Of a stretch of DNA of 64,000 nt, positions 33,739 through 48,238 are shown in pieces. The first letter of the stretch is position 1, and each line of letters opens with the position of its first letter. The stretch is from Neoscytalidium dimidiatum (Eukaryota; Ascomycota; Dothideomycetes; Botryosphaeriales; Botryosphaeriaceae), in the NCBI GenBank assembly GCA_037367355.1, contig CM074703.1, positions 2,418,001 through 2,482,000 on the forward strand. The letters are read 5' to 3'. Below the pieces are notes generated by a model, which saw only the letters and a list, made by a program, of their open reading frames with translations, made no database searches and had not been told where the DNA came from. Both the position numbers and the translations under genes were made by a program.

Positions 33739-34556
33739 CTTCGAGAGCTGTGAGATGGAGGTCGGCGCGACGGAGGTGTTCAGGCGAGAGAACCAACAAG
33801 TTACCAGGCGGCGGGGTATAGGTAATTGCGGGATGTTACACTGCGGTGGAAGGTCGAGGTGTGATTGATGCAAAAGCAATGCTTGGTGATGACTGCGCTG
33901 GTTGGCGCGCAGCTTTTATGTCGTGCCATGGCGAGAGGCGCTCCACCAACAGCCCCAAATTTGCGGAGGTGCGGAGAGAAGACGCGGGGCGGAGGCGGAT
34001 TGCTGGAGGCGGGCGGGATGCGGGATGGGGTAACATCGGGGATAACATCGGGGATGGCGCAACGGCAGTGACGCTATTTGCTGACGTCGATGGAGGGGCA
34101 GCAGCCTTAGAGCTCCTCGGCCCTAGAGCCCCCCTCACCCGACCGCAACGCCTCATCCCTTCGCCACGACGGCCCGCCTCTCCTGCCACCGCCTGCCTTG
34201 CCGCTGCCCCTCCGTCTGGCAGAATCAGAAGAGGACATCTGTTGTTTGTGACCAGCCCGCCTACGGAGCCGCCATCTGCTCCTTTGTGCACCCTCCGTGC
34301 TCTGAAAGGGTAGTTCTGCCATAGTACGAGACGGCGTCGGCGGCACGTCCTCCGTGGCTATATTGGAAGAAAAGAAGTGGAGAAGGCGCAGCGCCGCATA
34401 AAATCAACGCGTGCGCCCGCTTTATGGGCCGGTATCGCGTTCGTTCGCATATTCCTTCAGTCCGTGATCGTGGGGAATAAGTGGAAAACTTCGCGTGCTA
34501 TTTTCCTTGCACCGTACCCTTATCAACGACAAAGACTGGAGCAAGAGAGATCCACA
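33739..34556. promoter_or_regulatory. Divergent promoter, DUF1479 / GH1
   Basis: 818 bp between two start codons on opposite strands. GC-rich in the middle (34.0-34.3 kb) and AT-richer towards the GH1 gene. A plus-strand frame of 155 codons (33846-34313) lies here but has the Ala/Arg/Pro bias of a chance frame. No defined site is recognised. Confidence 0.45.
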
Positions 34557-36568
<2,012 letters not shown>

Positions 36569-36845
36569 CTTTGCTGGAGGTCGGTTGACCAGACGAGATT
36601 GCGAGCAAGTTTTCTGCGGACGTTCCACCGGCTGGACAGGGAAAAGGGGCAATGCCAGCACGGCAGATGAGAGTAGCGCGATTGACTGCCGTGCCGGGGG
36701 CGTGGAAGACGTCAACGCGGGCTGAGACGCTGGGTTTCGCCGTGAGGCGGGTGGATGGGGTTGCTAGTTCTCCAACGGCGTGGCATGACAGCGTTAGGAG
36801 GGTAACGGCGGGCAAAGGCGGGCCACCCTGGCGCTGGAACTGGTA

Positions 36846-36876
36846 CTGGCACTGGCACTGGCACTGGCACTGGCAC
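36846..36876. repeat. (CTGGCA)n tandem repeat
   Basis: About five perfect 6-bp units in non-coding DNA downstream of the GH1 gene. Confidence 0.9.
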
Positions 36877-37122
36877 GCTAGCGAAAATGAGATCAATTTG
36901 CTGGCACACAGGCACACAATTCACCCCCGCGCTGCGGTGCGCTGCGCTGCGGTGTTTTGGCACAGCTGCGGTCCAACAGCAGCGTTTTGCGCGCCCCAAT
37001 ATACCGATAGGACCGATGGCGGCTAGCGCTACGCCTATTTGAAATTCCCAGACGGGCAACGGGTCTGGGATGGGCGCTGCGCTGGTGCTCGACGTACGGC
37101 CGACAGGGGGGAGCGGCGAGAG

Positions 37123-37150
37123 CGAGGGCGAGGGCGAGGGCGAGGGCGAG
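37123..37150. repeat. (GAGGGC)n tandem repeat
   Basis: About four to five 6-bp purine-rich units. A second, imperfect GCAGGC/GCAAGC hexamer array lies at about 37246-37290. Confidence 0.85.
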
Positions 37151-37875
37151 CGCGCAGCGTGGCAGCCGGCGCTACCGTCGGGCCTTCTGGAGACGTGCAG
37201 CGAGCGGCGATGCTCGCTACCAGAGTTGCACATGGCGGCAGCCGGTGCAGGTGCAAGCGCAGATGCAAGCGCAGGCGCAGGCGCAGATGAGGTTGTAGTG
37301 CGGTGGTGTGGTGGTGCCTGGCAACCCGGTTAAGCATAGCAGGCGAAGTACTACGTACACCTCGCCGGCGACAGAGCAAGACTGAAACGCCTGTGCGCCG
37401 CTCAGCGGGCCCGCCGAGGAGACCCCGCCCTGCGCAGTCAGCGATGCCGGAGGAGCCTCCGCCCACGCCCGTCGCTGAGATGGCGGTGTTGGCAGCAACC
37501 TTGGCCGCTGCAGGAGCCGGCGTGCGGCGCGCTGTCGGGTGCCCGTCGCCCGGCGGTCTGCACGAGACGGGCGCAGCAGCGTGGATTCGTTGTCGAGAAG
37601 CGCGCGGCGGAGCACCACGCTCCGCCGCGATGTTGGAGGTCCCGGTTTGGAGCTTGCCGGGATGGCCGCGAGCGGGAGCAACTGTGCTGGTCACCACGAC
37701 TCGAGATGCTGCACGCCCTCAGGAACGCCCACACTGCTCCCCGCTAGCTAACACAGTCGCTAGCTAGCTAGCCCGCCGGCGCCCAGCACCGAGCGCCCAG
37801 CTCCCAGCTCCATCCAACGCGCCTAAGCCCTAGGGACCCCCAGCCCCGGCTTCAACTCCAGGAGGGTGCGTGTGG

Positions 37876-37901
37876 GCGTGCGTGCGTGCGTGCGTGCGTG
37901 C
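37876..37901. repeat. (GCGT)n microsatellite
   Basis: Six consecutive GCGT units followed by GCATGC, in the GC-rich gap. Confidence 0.9.
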
Positions 37902-40615
37902 ATGCAGTGCGCGCGTGGGCGTGGGCCACCACCGCAGCCACCCACCCACATCCATATCGAAGAGGCCAGGGCGCTCAGATTTCTCCGGCAGCGCTTGACC
38001 AAAAGCTCCGCTTCCGAACTGGCCGCCAGATCTGCAGGACGGTTGCAGCCCAACGTCTGCATCGCCGCGACAATATCGCAACACGAACACCGCCGTTTCA
38101 GGGTCCTGCTGCGCATACCGGGCATGCCTTATGCGCGCGCTGCTATAGACGGCGGCGACAACGCCATGCAGCCTCCCGCCAGCAGCGCCCCCGCGTCCGC
38201 GTCCGCGTGGCGTGGTGCGGTGCCCGTGTGCCGGCTGCAGAGAGCAGGCCACATGGTTCGACTTTTCCTCTGGCCTGCCTCACCATGCGGCCGCATCGCC
38301 AATGGCGCGGGTGGGCAGGCGGGAGGTGTTGTTTAGCAGTGGTTGCACTTGCATACCGCATCTTGCGCAATCCTGGGACGCACTGTGCAGCCCGCAGCGA
38401 CAAGAGATGGGATCCCGAGTGCCAGACGCGGTTGTGCAAGGCGCTGGGGCGCGTGCGCCGCTGAAATCACCGAGCAGAGGCGCACTGGGCAGCCGCTCGC
38501 CGTGAAGAAAAAGACCACACAGCCTACGGCCCAGCATGCAGAGGCGATCGGCGGTGTCAAGGCCGGAAGCGTCCATGCCATCCCTCCACGGCAGCGCGCG
38601 ATGACGACGGGCATCTGCGTAGCGAACCTGGATCTTGGCTGTGGTCCTGCCGGCGTCCTTGTCCACGTCCCATGTCCCCCGTCCCCAGCGCAAGACCTCC
38701 CTCCGACTGGTGAGGCATTTTCCGCCGCCTTCCCTGCGTTGCCCTCTGCCCAGTGCTCCCCGCCCGCCCATCCTGCATCGAGTCCACGATAGCGAGAGCT
38801 CTCTTAGCCTCGCCCAGTGCGCTGAAACGGGTGCGGCGGAGAGCGTTCAGACGCGGAGTGCGGGCGGACTTGCGCGTGCGGCCGCCGGCCGTTGCTTGCA
38901 GGAGCCCCCTGCGTGCCGCTGGCAAGCGTGCGCGGTTCCGCTGCGCAGGCTGGGCGCTGCGGCGGCGGCGCGAGGGCAGCGGTGGTGGTGGCAGTCCGCA
39001 GTGGTAGTGGTGGTGTTGGGCGGCCGGCATCCCGCTCCATGATGCCCAAAATGGAAACGCTCAACGTGAGACGTCTGCGGCGAGCGTCCCGCTGGCTACT
39101 GGGAGAAACACCACGCCCACGCCAGCGCCAGCACCCACGCCCACGCCTCCCCGTCGTCCGCCTGCCTGGTGTGCGTGTGTGCCCGCGAGAGCTCGAGCTC
39201 GAGCCTGAGCGACCCCTCTCCCCCCGGCCGAGCTCTCGTTCCGCCGCGGGCTCAGCAGTCGGCTGCTCGCGGGCAGCGCCCGAGCCAACGAGCGCGCGCC
39301 GCCACCCCTCCAGACTTCGTGTCCGCCGCGCCGCCGCCGCCGTCGTCGTCTGCATCGCTCCATCCGCGCCCGTCACCGCCCTCGCCGGCCCCAGGCACAG
39401 GCTTAGGCACAGCCCGATCGCGGGCTGACCGGTACGCTGGCGGAGCCAACTCGCTCGACGGCTAGGCCGGCGGCAGCGCGTTTCGAGCGCCAAGCCGGCG
39501 GCTGGCCAGAGTGCCTGGCGATCTCCACCGACCTCCCAGCAGCTGCCCGGGCGCGAATTTGCCGGCCGATATCGAGGCTCCGTTAGCCACGTGCGGCGCC
39601 GGCACACGCTCGCTTTGCCGGCTGGGCCGGCCGGCCGCTGGTGCGCCCTAGCAAACTAACTTTTGGTGCAGACAGGCCTGCGACGCGGTGCCCTGCGTGT
39701 GGAAGGGAAGCGAAGCTGGCGTGGTGGGAGCGGCGTCCAGCGAGCGCTGCTGCTGCCATGTGGCCGGTGCAGGGGTCTTCCACGGCGGTGGATGTGGCCG
39801 CCGGCAGGCATTGGCCGTGCTGGTCTATCGCGATCAGCTCGTCCAATCTGAGGCGGATCTTTGCGGCGCATTGCTGCTGTTAGGCACAGCTGGCCAGCTC
39901 CAGCACCAGCACCGCTACCGGCCCATGGCATGTCCCGTCGAGGCCTCCGCACAGGCGTCGGAGATCTGGTCGTGCTGCTCTCCCCCTGCCATCCGTGCCT
40001 CTGCTGCCCGCCGCCCGCTGCCCGCGCTGCTGCTGCTGCTGCCGCCGCCGCTGCTGCTAGGGCCTCCGGCGATTGGGCCGCCGCTACTGCACGCGGGCTT
40101 TGATGAGAGCGCACCGTGGCATCGAAACGGCTTCCTCCCGACGCCATTGCCAAGCCCATGTCAAGCGTCTCGAAAATTCCAAACTGAAACCCCTTCCCCG
40201 CAAAGCGGCGCACGTGTGCCTACCATCGTCTTGGAAACCGAAGGGGAGCGAGCGCGCAAGCCTCACTCGCATCACAGAAGAGCCGGCGCCAGTGCGCCGC
40301 TGCGATCTGACCATAGGCGTAGCTTGCGTCCTCACCTGATAGTCCTAGTTCCTTTACCAGGCCCTGACAGGGCGTTGTCGATGGATCCTCAGTGCCATTT
40401 CTCCTGATCTGCTGCGCGTGGATTATTGCAGAAACTTATCTGCACCCGTCGAGGCCCGCTGCCAACTTTCGCCTGCCTACAAGTACCCATATACGCAGCG
40501 CCGGCCCCCCCACATACATCACACCTTCCTTCACCGCCGCCCCACGTGCGGAATGTCCATGACCACAGCCATAAGACCGCTGCCCAGTCCCCTCGAGTGC
40601 CGGAGTCGCTATTCA

Positions 40616-41895
40616 ATGAGTACCCAATCGAACCCCAGCATCTCGTCCGTCAAGACGACGCCCTCCTACGAGGGCCAGTCGTCCGACGCCGACTCCAAGA
40701 AAAATTCGACGCCGACCTCCGCGACGCCCCAGGGCTCGTCCGCACCGTCCTCCACCAACGCCGCCCAGCAGAACAATGCAGCACAGCCCGGCGCCAAGCG
40801 CCGCCCATCGCGGGCAGGCACGCGAAGCGTCAGCACTCTGACTGCCGCCCAGCTGGAGCGCAAGAGAGCCAACGACCGCGAGGCCCAGAGGGCAATCCGC
40901 CAGCGCACCAAGGATCACATTGAGAGCCTGGAGAGACGGGTGGCCGAACTCACGGCCCGGGAGCAAGCCAACGGACGCGTCCACGAGATCATGCAGCGAA
41001 ACGAGGAGCTCGAGCAAGAGAACGCCATCCTCCGGCAACGCCTCAACCACGCCCTCGCTGCCCTCGGACAGGCGGGCTACGCGGAGAGCAATGGTATGTT
41101 GCTGAGCCACGGTCCCGTATACTTCCTCGCCGGACGGAACGACGCGCGTTGAGCTTCGGCGGGGAAAAAGCAAAAAAAAAAACAATGGCGGTATGGCTGA
41201 CAGTTCCGCGTTGTGCAGGCCTGCCAAGCGAGAGCAACATCCTTGCAACAAGCGGCGCTCCTTCGCCTAGTGACAGAATACACATTATGAACCAGCCGAG
41301 GCCTTCTTCAACGCCGACCGCTCGCAGCGTGCCCTCCGTCACGGGTGCCAACGTGCCAAATGTGCCTTCGCAGGCCGACCAGTGGCATCACCCGCACGCG
41401 AATCCGCACGCCCACCCCGGATATAGCCCAGCCCCCACCACCACCGGAGCAGACTCCGCCCCACCCGTCGATGTAGCAGCGCCGCCGGATGCCATGCGCT
41501 GGAGCCCGCACGGCCAGCACGTAAATGCGCCCGTTTCTGTGCCCGAGAGCGGTATGCATCCGGTCGATAACTCCGTGCAGCACTCGATGGGATACGGCGG
41601 CTATGTGCTTGACCCAAACGGCCGTCCGGTGCAGTCGCAGTATGAGACGCAGAGCCAGCAGATGGGATACAGCCATATTCCCGTGTCGAATGCACCGCCG
41701 CCCCCGCCCTCGTACCATGACCAACGTCATCTCCCGGTCCAGATGCCTAATCCTCCGTCATCCTACTCTCAGTACCCCCAGCCTCAAAGTTACATCCCGT
41801 CCTCGCACCACGGAGAGCCGATGATTCAGCGGTCGCCGATGGAAGGCCAGCACATGATGTATAGCATTCCGTCGAACGTGAAGCCGGAGCAATGA
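40616..41895 (+). CDS. bZIP transcription factor
   Basis: Two exons (40616-41093 and 41219-41895) with a 125-nt intron give 384 aa. In-frame ATGs at 40553 and 40559 would add about 20 residues; 40616 is preferred because the sequence from MSTQSNPS onward looks like the conserved start. The basic region ERKRANDREAQRAIRQRTKDH near residues 83-103 fits the fungal bZIP pattern, followed by a leucine-zipper coiled coil with hydrophobic heptads to about residue 140. The N-terminus is Ser/Thr-rich, and the C-terminal half is Pro/Ser/His/Gln-rich and disordered, typical of activation regions. It should bind DNA as a dimer in the nucleus. I cannot assign a named orthologue with confidence. Confidence 0.88.
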
Positions 41896-42714
41896 AGTTG
41901 CCACAGGGAAGGATTGGGAAGGAAAGGATCCATTTTCACAGCGCACTCATCCCAGCCGTTGCATCCCGCCGCGTCACCAGGCCACCAGTCCCGTGAGGCG
42001 ATCATCGACGCTGGAAAATTTGCGGTGCTGCACTCTGTCCAGGCACAGTTTCCGTCACCGACCTCGGCTGAGCGTCGCACGCAGGCGCGATCGGATTTGG
42101 CACTCTAACCGGGGTATCAGTCGGCGGAGTGGCTCTCCAAGGCGCCGCATGAACCGCGCAATAACGCATCAAAAGCGCATCAAAAACGCATCAGAGATAG
42201 GAGCTGTTTGTATCATCTAACAGTAATACGAAGGACCGCAATATCAACACCATTATTCTCTGCCGCCCTCATCCATCCTACGTCATCACCCATGCGAGAA
42301 CCGTTTTCTTAACGCTCAGGAAAAAAAAAAAAGAACGCAATATCGGGATCAACAGGTACCTGGTAGGGAAATTACCGCGTTCAAGGCTCTCAGGCCCTCG
42401 GAAACTGACTCGTGGACGTCGACCCTTCCAGACCCCAGCACCCTGATGGACGGTCTGCCGGTCCATGCTCCGCCGCTTTGGATGGGATGACCCGGCACGG
42501 CCCCAGCTGACCGTGGACCGCTGCTCCGGACCCCGGATCCCGACGCTGACTCGGCTGTGCGTATCAGGACAATTTATGCACATCTTGGGCAGCAACACCG
42601 CCCTGGCCTTGCTGTTCGCGGATCCTGGCCAGGATCCCCGGATACTGCCGAGAAGAGCACCAAGCGTCAGCGAATCGCTTTGCTTTGCGATGAATACGTC
42701 GACCAAGGGGAGGG
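41896..42714. other. Intergenic between two 3' ends
   Basis: Convergent 3' region of the bZIP and dioxygenase genes. It has an A-run at 42320-42332. The 142- and 164-codon frames on opposite strands here look like chance. Confidence 0.45.
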
Positions 42715-45045
42715 TTAAGATTGCACTTTACCCTTTCCTCGCTCTCTCACCACCAATGCACCACTTCCGCCAGGTTCGGCTGATCTACCTCCGGGACACG
42801 AGGACGGCCCGAATGTGCGTGCGCGAAAGGTTTCCAGGGGTGGGTGTGGGAGGAGGGAAAAGGGAAGCGACAATAGCCGATGAGGACTACTGCCAGGGCT
42901 CAAGGGAAGATCGCTCACCCACTTCTCACCGACATCCGGATGGCTCCGGACGCGGTTGACCAATGTCGCTTCTCCCAAATGGCTCCACCGACCCTTCACA
43001 AAGGCAAAATCGACCTTGTCGTCGCGTCTTTCGCGCTTCAGGGCCCGCACTGCTTCAGGCACGTCCATCTCCTCAAACCGCGCGTCGTAGCTGACGCCTT
43101 GGAAGAATGGGATGCTGAAGCGGGGCCCCTCTCCGCAACGTGGGCTCAGGACCCTGTGGGTGGTGGACGCGCACACGCCCTGCGTGATGGCCTCGAGGCC
43201 TTGGCCTATGGCGACGACTAACGTGTTGGGCTTGGGCGGGCAATCTATCCACTCGCCGGCCGCATTCAGCGCCTGCAGTCCGCGATGCGGCGAAGCCTGC
43301 AGCAGATAGGAGGTGAGCATGCTGTCCTTGTGGGGCCCGACGCCCTGGCGCGCGATCTCGTCCCGTTCGTCCACCTCCGGCGATACCTCCGGGTACTTGA
43401 CGACTTTGAGCTTGTGTTGCTGGTCGGCGTCGAAGAAGCGATCGAAGGCGTCGGCCGGCAGTCCGACGGCCTCGGCTATCAGCGACGTGAAAAAGGTGCT
43501 CACGCCCGACATCGCCGCCATGTACTCCTCGAAGACGGGCCGGAAGCGTGGCAGGTGCTGCGCAGAGGGCCACTGGTTCGGCGCGCGCATGTTGTAGTAC
43601 AGAGGCGCATCCGGACCAGGGAGGTCGTGCGGTGTGGAGAGGTCGAGCTGTTCGCGGTGGTCGGTGTGCAGCGCTGTCGTCTCGTTGTCAAGCTGGTCGT
43701 GCATATGCGCATTAGATGACGGATCATTGAGCCGCGTTAACCGCAAAGGAAATAAGAAAATAAAAAAAAACCAGCAAATCAACGATTGCAAAAAAGCAAA
43801 AAGAATAATAACTGGAAAAAAGCATTATTTTTTCTACTCTTTTCTTTTCTTTCCGTTAATATGGGGAAACGCGCTTTCCGTAGGAGTTTTGGGAAGGGGT
43901 TTGGGATAGAATCAGTGCTTTGCTATGGGCTCCGCGGCCCGTGTCCCTATCGTTTTTCTTCGCTGTCTGCTGCAGACTCTCTTCTAGACGGAGGAATCTC
44001 CGTTATCCTTCTCCTTTACTTTCTCACTATTCTACCTTGTAATAGACAGGATGGCAAATAGACGGCTCCTGGGTGTTTTGAGTTTTTCTTCCTTGAGCAA
44101 AGATACCACAACGCAACCAAAAAAACACTTGTAACAGATCTTTACGTAGGTGTAAATATGTAAGAGATCGCGCCTGACAACGGCCAGAGCAATTTTTTTT
44201 TTTCTCTCTCGCAGCTGAATCAGGAAAGATCATGACAACGTCTATAATCTGCATGGAGGGATGCAACAATAAAAAGAATTGCAGAGTGCATGCATAAGCG
44301 CTTCTTTTTTAATCAATCTAACCAACCACCGTGATGGCGGGCCGTGCCGCGTGGGCGTGCGTGTAGGTGTGATATGGGGCGAAATTTGATTTTTTGTGGT
44401 TACTTTCGTGCCGTGGTCGTTGCTGCTGCTGCAAACCCCCACGTAGGAACAGAGATGCCGGACAGGATGGGGCGAAAGGGTCAAAAAAGCAATGAAAAAC
44501 CGACAACGGAGCGCATGTAAGTCATCAATCATGCAGCATCGATGTACGCAGGTGAGGCGTGGGCCGCCCGGCAGCAGCAGCAGCAGCAGCGGTAAGTGCG
44601 CTTGCCCAAAATGTGCGACGAGAGAGGCCAATCACGGATTTGCGTCATCGAGAGGGCGAAGCACGCAAAACGCTGAAGACGAAGGAAAAGGAACACCAAC
44701 AGAAAAAAAAAAAAAACAAGAGGGGATTCAAAATGCTGAGAAAATGCATAGATGAACGGTTTGACTCACCCTGCTCCAACCAAGGAAGCTCCTCTCGTTC
44801 TTCATCTCGATGCGCTCCTTCTCGTCCAGCGGCAGGTCGAAGAAGCCGACGCCCTCGCGCACCACGGCGTCCAGCAGGGCCGGCGGCAGCGTCGGCTCGC
44901 CACTCACATCCAGGTAGAGGAAGCCAACATCGAGCAGCGCGGCGCGCAGCTGAGCGAGGAACTGCGGCTTGGTGGCGGGGTCGCGCGCCGCGGCCAGCGG
45001 CAGTGTCGGGATGGCCGTGAAGCTGGGTGTCTCGGTGGCGGTCAT
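42715..45045 (-). CDS. 2-oxoglutarate/Fe(II) dioxygenase (IPNS-like)
   Basis: First exon 45045-44770 (92 codons, start MTATETPSFTAIP). The second exon starts at 43692 after the acceptor GACCAG and continues with LDNETTALHTDHREQLDLST. The joined junction FLGWSR/LDNET fits the family exactly, and both ends are phase 0, so the intron is about 1077 nt, far longer than any other here. The family resembles isopenicillin-N-synthase-like oxygenases, which use Fe(II) and 2-oxoglutarate. Seen: the N-terminal DIOX_N region with GFLYLDV, the metal-site candidates GPHKDSMLT (HxD) and STTHRVLSP (distal His, with RFSIPFF following as the 2OG-binding RxS). The 3' end is uncertain: read straight on it stops at 42715; a GTGAGC donor at 42918 could splice to a short last exon ending at 42747. 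Substrate unknown. Confidence 0.82.
44571..44591. repeat. (CAG)n microsatellite
   Basis: Seven CAG units within the long intron of the dioxygenase gene. Confidence 0.85.
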
Positions 45046-46429
45046 CCTGCCTGAAGCCTTGGTGAATTTGGTGTTGATGCACGGCTTGGCAAAGGGTTCT
45101 GGACGTGGTGTTTGGGGATTGTTTCGTGATGCCTGTATGCCTGCGCTGCGGATGCGGATGCTTGCTCGCTTGCTTAGCGGGGGCGCGCGCCAAAACGCGA
45201 GATACGGTGAGTTGGGCTGCCTTAACTTTCGCGGGAAAGGAAAACCGCGGCGCCTCTTGCTGGTTGGTCGTGTTTCCGTGCCTCGCCACTGGACAGAATA
45301 CTTTCCCTTCGGGGAAGCGGAGGAAATGAAGTGTACAAAATTTTTTTATTGGATTGCGCTATATTGATGAGATGATGTCTCGCGTTGGTTGCTTATTTCT
45401 TTTTCATGTTTTGCAGGGCTGGCTAAATAGTTGCATGCAGCAAGCAGTAGGTAGCAGCAGCGAAAGCCTTGAAGCAGTTGTAGAGCACCTGCAACCGCGT
45501 GTTTACTATTAGCCAATACAAGCGCTTTGCGCCGATAGTATGCAACCTCGGTCCGGGGTGGACCGGTCTTCTGGGGTCGAAAGTTTGTTTCGAGCACTGA
45601 CGGGACGGTTCAGGTGCCTGGACATTGGTGTTGGTGTGCGTCTGTGTGATGGTGGTGGCAGATAGTGTTTCCGAATAGCGAAAGGTTAAAGATAATCTGA
45701 GACGGCGGACAAGGACCAGTGGTGGGAGGAAAAGAAAGTTTTGATGCCCGTTTCGCACCCTCTCTTTCGGGTTAGTATGTCGCGACGGCACTAAAAATGG
45801 AAAGTGGAATTATATATTGGTTCTACGAGGGGAGGTCGAAACGAGATTGAGAAGAATGAAGTGAGACTTGAAGCTAGAGTATGAGTGGCGACCGAGGGAC
45901 AGGGGGAAGGGAAAATTTGGCTGGTTGGCCGGTCGGAAAATGTAGGAAGAGAAGTCGTTACTTCGTTACGGTCGTGACGGTCGTGACGTTCGTTCGTGCA
46001 GGCGACGGGATGCTGTGAAGAGTAGGTCGTTGCGAAACTCAGCCGTTCGCTGACGCAAACTGTAAACCTTAGGCGCAGCTGCGTCGGATCTGGTTTCTGG
46101 TGTGTGCGCTAGGTTTTTTTTTTGTTTGGTTTTGTTGGCGTTTGCTGGGGAGGAGGCATCGCACGCGCCCCCGCCGTCCCAGGAGAGCCCACCCCCTCCC
46201 GCGCCGCAGCCGTCCCCCTCCAACCAGGAGGACGGCAAGCTCCTTATCCATCTCGCACGGTCCCTGCACCGGCTAGCACTCCCAGCTCGCACCCCCTTCC
46301 CTGTCTGGGAGTAAGCCAGCCAACTCCGGGGGTGGAGCGGAGAATGGAAGTCGAGTCCCTTCCCGGTGCAGTTGACCCCTCCCGCTCCAGCCCGAGTAAT
46401 GCTCGCCTGGCGCAGCACCGCTCGCACGG

Positions 46430-46525
46430 CTAGTAGTCGCGGATGTAGTATACGAAGGCGCCGAGCGCAACAGACTTGACGAGGAGGACGCAGATCGAGG
46501 AGATGAGCGGGATGAGCAGCATCAT
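46430..46525 (-). CDS. Possible 31-aa hydrophobic peptide
   Basis: ATG ATG start, 31 residues, almost entirely one membrane helix (MLLIPLISSICVLLVKSVAL) ending AFVYYIRDY. It resembles very small single-helix membrane proteins in general form only. It could also be the last exon of a spliced gene. No family recognised. Confidence 0.3.
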   Translation of the reverse strand: MMLLIPLISSICVLLVKSVALGAFVYYIRDY

Positions 46526-47866
46526 TTCTCGGGTTCCTGCTTTGGGGAGGAGGTAGTTTCGGTTTGTCAGAGGTGTTTGTTCTGCGAGATGATGCGCGTG
46601 GACAGAACCCAATAGAAGCTGTGCGCGCTGATGATGGATGGCAATGATGATGATAATGTGCAAGCGCTGTGGGGAAGGACGATGCACGCCCGCGCGGGGT
46701 CCCTTTTTGAAATGCTGGCTGTTCTGCTACTATACGTCGCGTGCACCCCATTTCCTGCTTGTTGCTGCTGCATTACCGTGCCAGTCGCTGGGAAGGACAC
46801 ACAAACAGCCCCGCGAGGCGGGCGCGCGTGAGGCTGGTTCGCGCGCATAGTCAGCAGCTACTGCATGGTAGAACGGCGCGGGGTCGTCCGGTTACAGAGG
46901 ACACGTGAACTAGCGTCAGTGTGGGAGGGTGGGATGAGAGGCTGGTTTGCTGCGTATGTGGCGTTCACGCCGTTGTGCGCCGGCGCAGGTGCTGCAGTGG
47001 CTGCGCTGGCTGAAGTTGAGCTCGTGCATCGTTTCGCTAAAAAAGTCGTGGCCGATGCAACGGGTTAGCCCACGCAGTAAAAGCGTGCAAGGCCAAAGAA
47101 ATTCTAGATGCGAGGGACGCTTTTGCAATACACATTTTACGTACAGACTGAAGCCTCAACTCCACGCACATACTCTGTTCAGGTAGATGCTGCAACTCGT
47201 TGTTAAGCCACCATGCTTCGGCAGCTGCACCGGCGAACGTGGGGGAGGGAGGGGCTGCGGCCATTGTGCTCGATTCTGCCGCCTGCATCTCTCCTCGCTC
47301 ACCGACACCACGGACTGGGTTCTGCCGTGCCACCTCGGCTGCCGGTCCAGCTCTTCAGATGCCCATGCATGAATTGCAGGCGGCACCGCCGTCGCTTGTA
47401 CTTCCTTGCCCGCGCCCAGCCGTAGCCTAGTGGCAGTGAGTTGTTTAAACTGACCGCCTCGATTGCTGCCGACTTCATGCTAATCGCCGCTGTTGTCGCC
47501 CCGCGATCGAGAGGGCAGTTGGTCTTACCGGGTACGCGCGTCGCTGAGAAAACTTGGATTTTGTGCTTCTCGTCGCAGCCGGGGCGCTAGCAGTGAAATT
47601 GACTGTTGCCACAATTGCTTGCACCAAACGTGTGCACTCTCGGCTTGAAGGAGCACCAGCCAGCCACCCAACCAACCCGCGCACAACAGCACTGCTGAAG
47701 CTGGTGGAAGTTGTGGGAACAAACTTGACCGGCTGATGCAGACCCCGGATTCTGAGGTCGCATTCAGACACTTCTACGGAAACGAGATAAAGAGGCAGCT
47801 TGAGTCGAAACAAGTCTATCGCATTGGTTCTCTACCTCAGGACTGCGCCCAGCCGGGCCCTAGAAC

Positions 47867-48238
47867 ATGGCACCGCTATACTGTGTAGGCTGCAAGGGTC
47901 TAATCATGGTGGTCGGGCTCCCGCTGCCCGAAACTCTACCGCAGCCATCCGCAAAACGAATTCTAGAAGCCTCCCATCCTTCCCGATCCCCGTGCTCATT
48001 GTGCTACGCCGCCGCCGAGATGCAACAAAGCCCTGTCACCGTAAAACTCCAGTTCGACCGTGCTCGCCATGCTGTTCAAATGCCGTCCCGCTCTGATGTT
48101 GCCGTGCACCCCCCGCTCAAACGCCGAGAGAAGAAAACAAGATGCCCTTTTACCAGAAGCGAAAAAACCCGAACCGTCCGTGTGAATGATTTTCGCCGTC
48201 GTCCGACGGAAAGAATGGAACCTAGTCTTCGCCGTTGA
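47867..48238 (+). CDS. Possible small protein with two CxxC pairs
   Basis: A 123-codon ATG frame. Near the N-terminus it shows YCVGCKGL and then SPCSLCYAA about 40 residues later, a spacing that could form a zinc site. The C-terminal half is very basic. It may be chance, since the region is GC-rich. Confidence 0.25.
   Translation: MAPLYCVGCKGLIMVVGLPLPETLPQPSAKRILEASHPSRSPCSLCYAAAEMQQSPVTVKLQFDRARHAVQMPSRSDVAVHPPLKRREKKTRCPFTRSEKTRTVRVNDFRRRPTERMEPSLRR

Larger units (their letters stand above)
36569..40552. other. 4-kb GC-rich, repeat-laden gap
   Basis: No gene that I can support. Frames of up to 267 codons cover it on both strands at once, all rich in Arg/Ala/Pro/Gly, as expected from GC content. 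It carries many short tandem repeats (listed separately) and TAGC-type palindromic runs at 37755-37771. The right end should hold the bZIP promoter; a CCCACGTGCG (E-box-like) site lies at 40542-40551. Confidence 0.45.

Noticed and set aside
36846..37901. A possible CRISPR-like or other ordered array
   Set aside because: The units are contiguous simple tandem repeats without spacers, in a eukaryotic genome.
38804..39607. A 267-codon minus-strand frame and similar neighbours in the GC-rich gap
   Set aside because: Opposite-strand and shifted frames are equally long, the sequence is Arg/Ala/Gly-rich and low in complexity, and no domain is visible.
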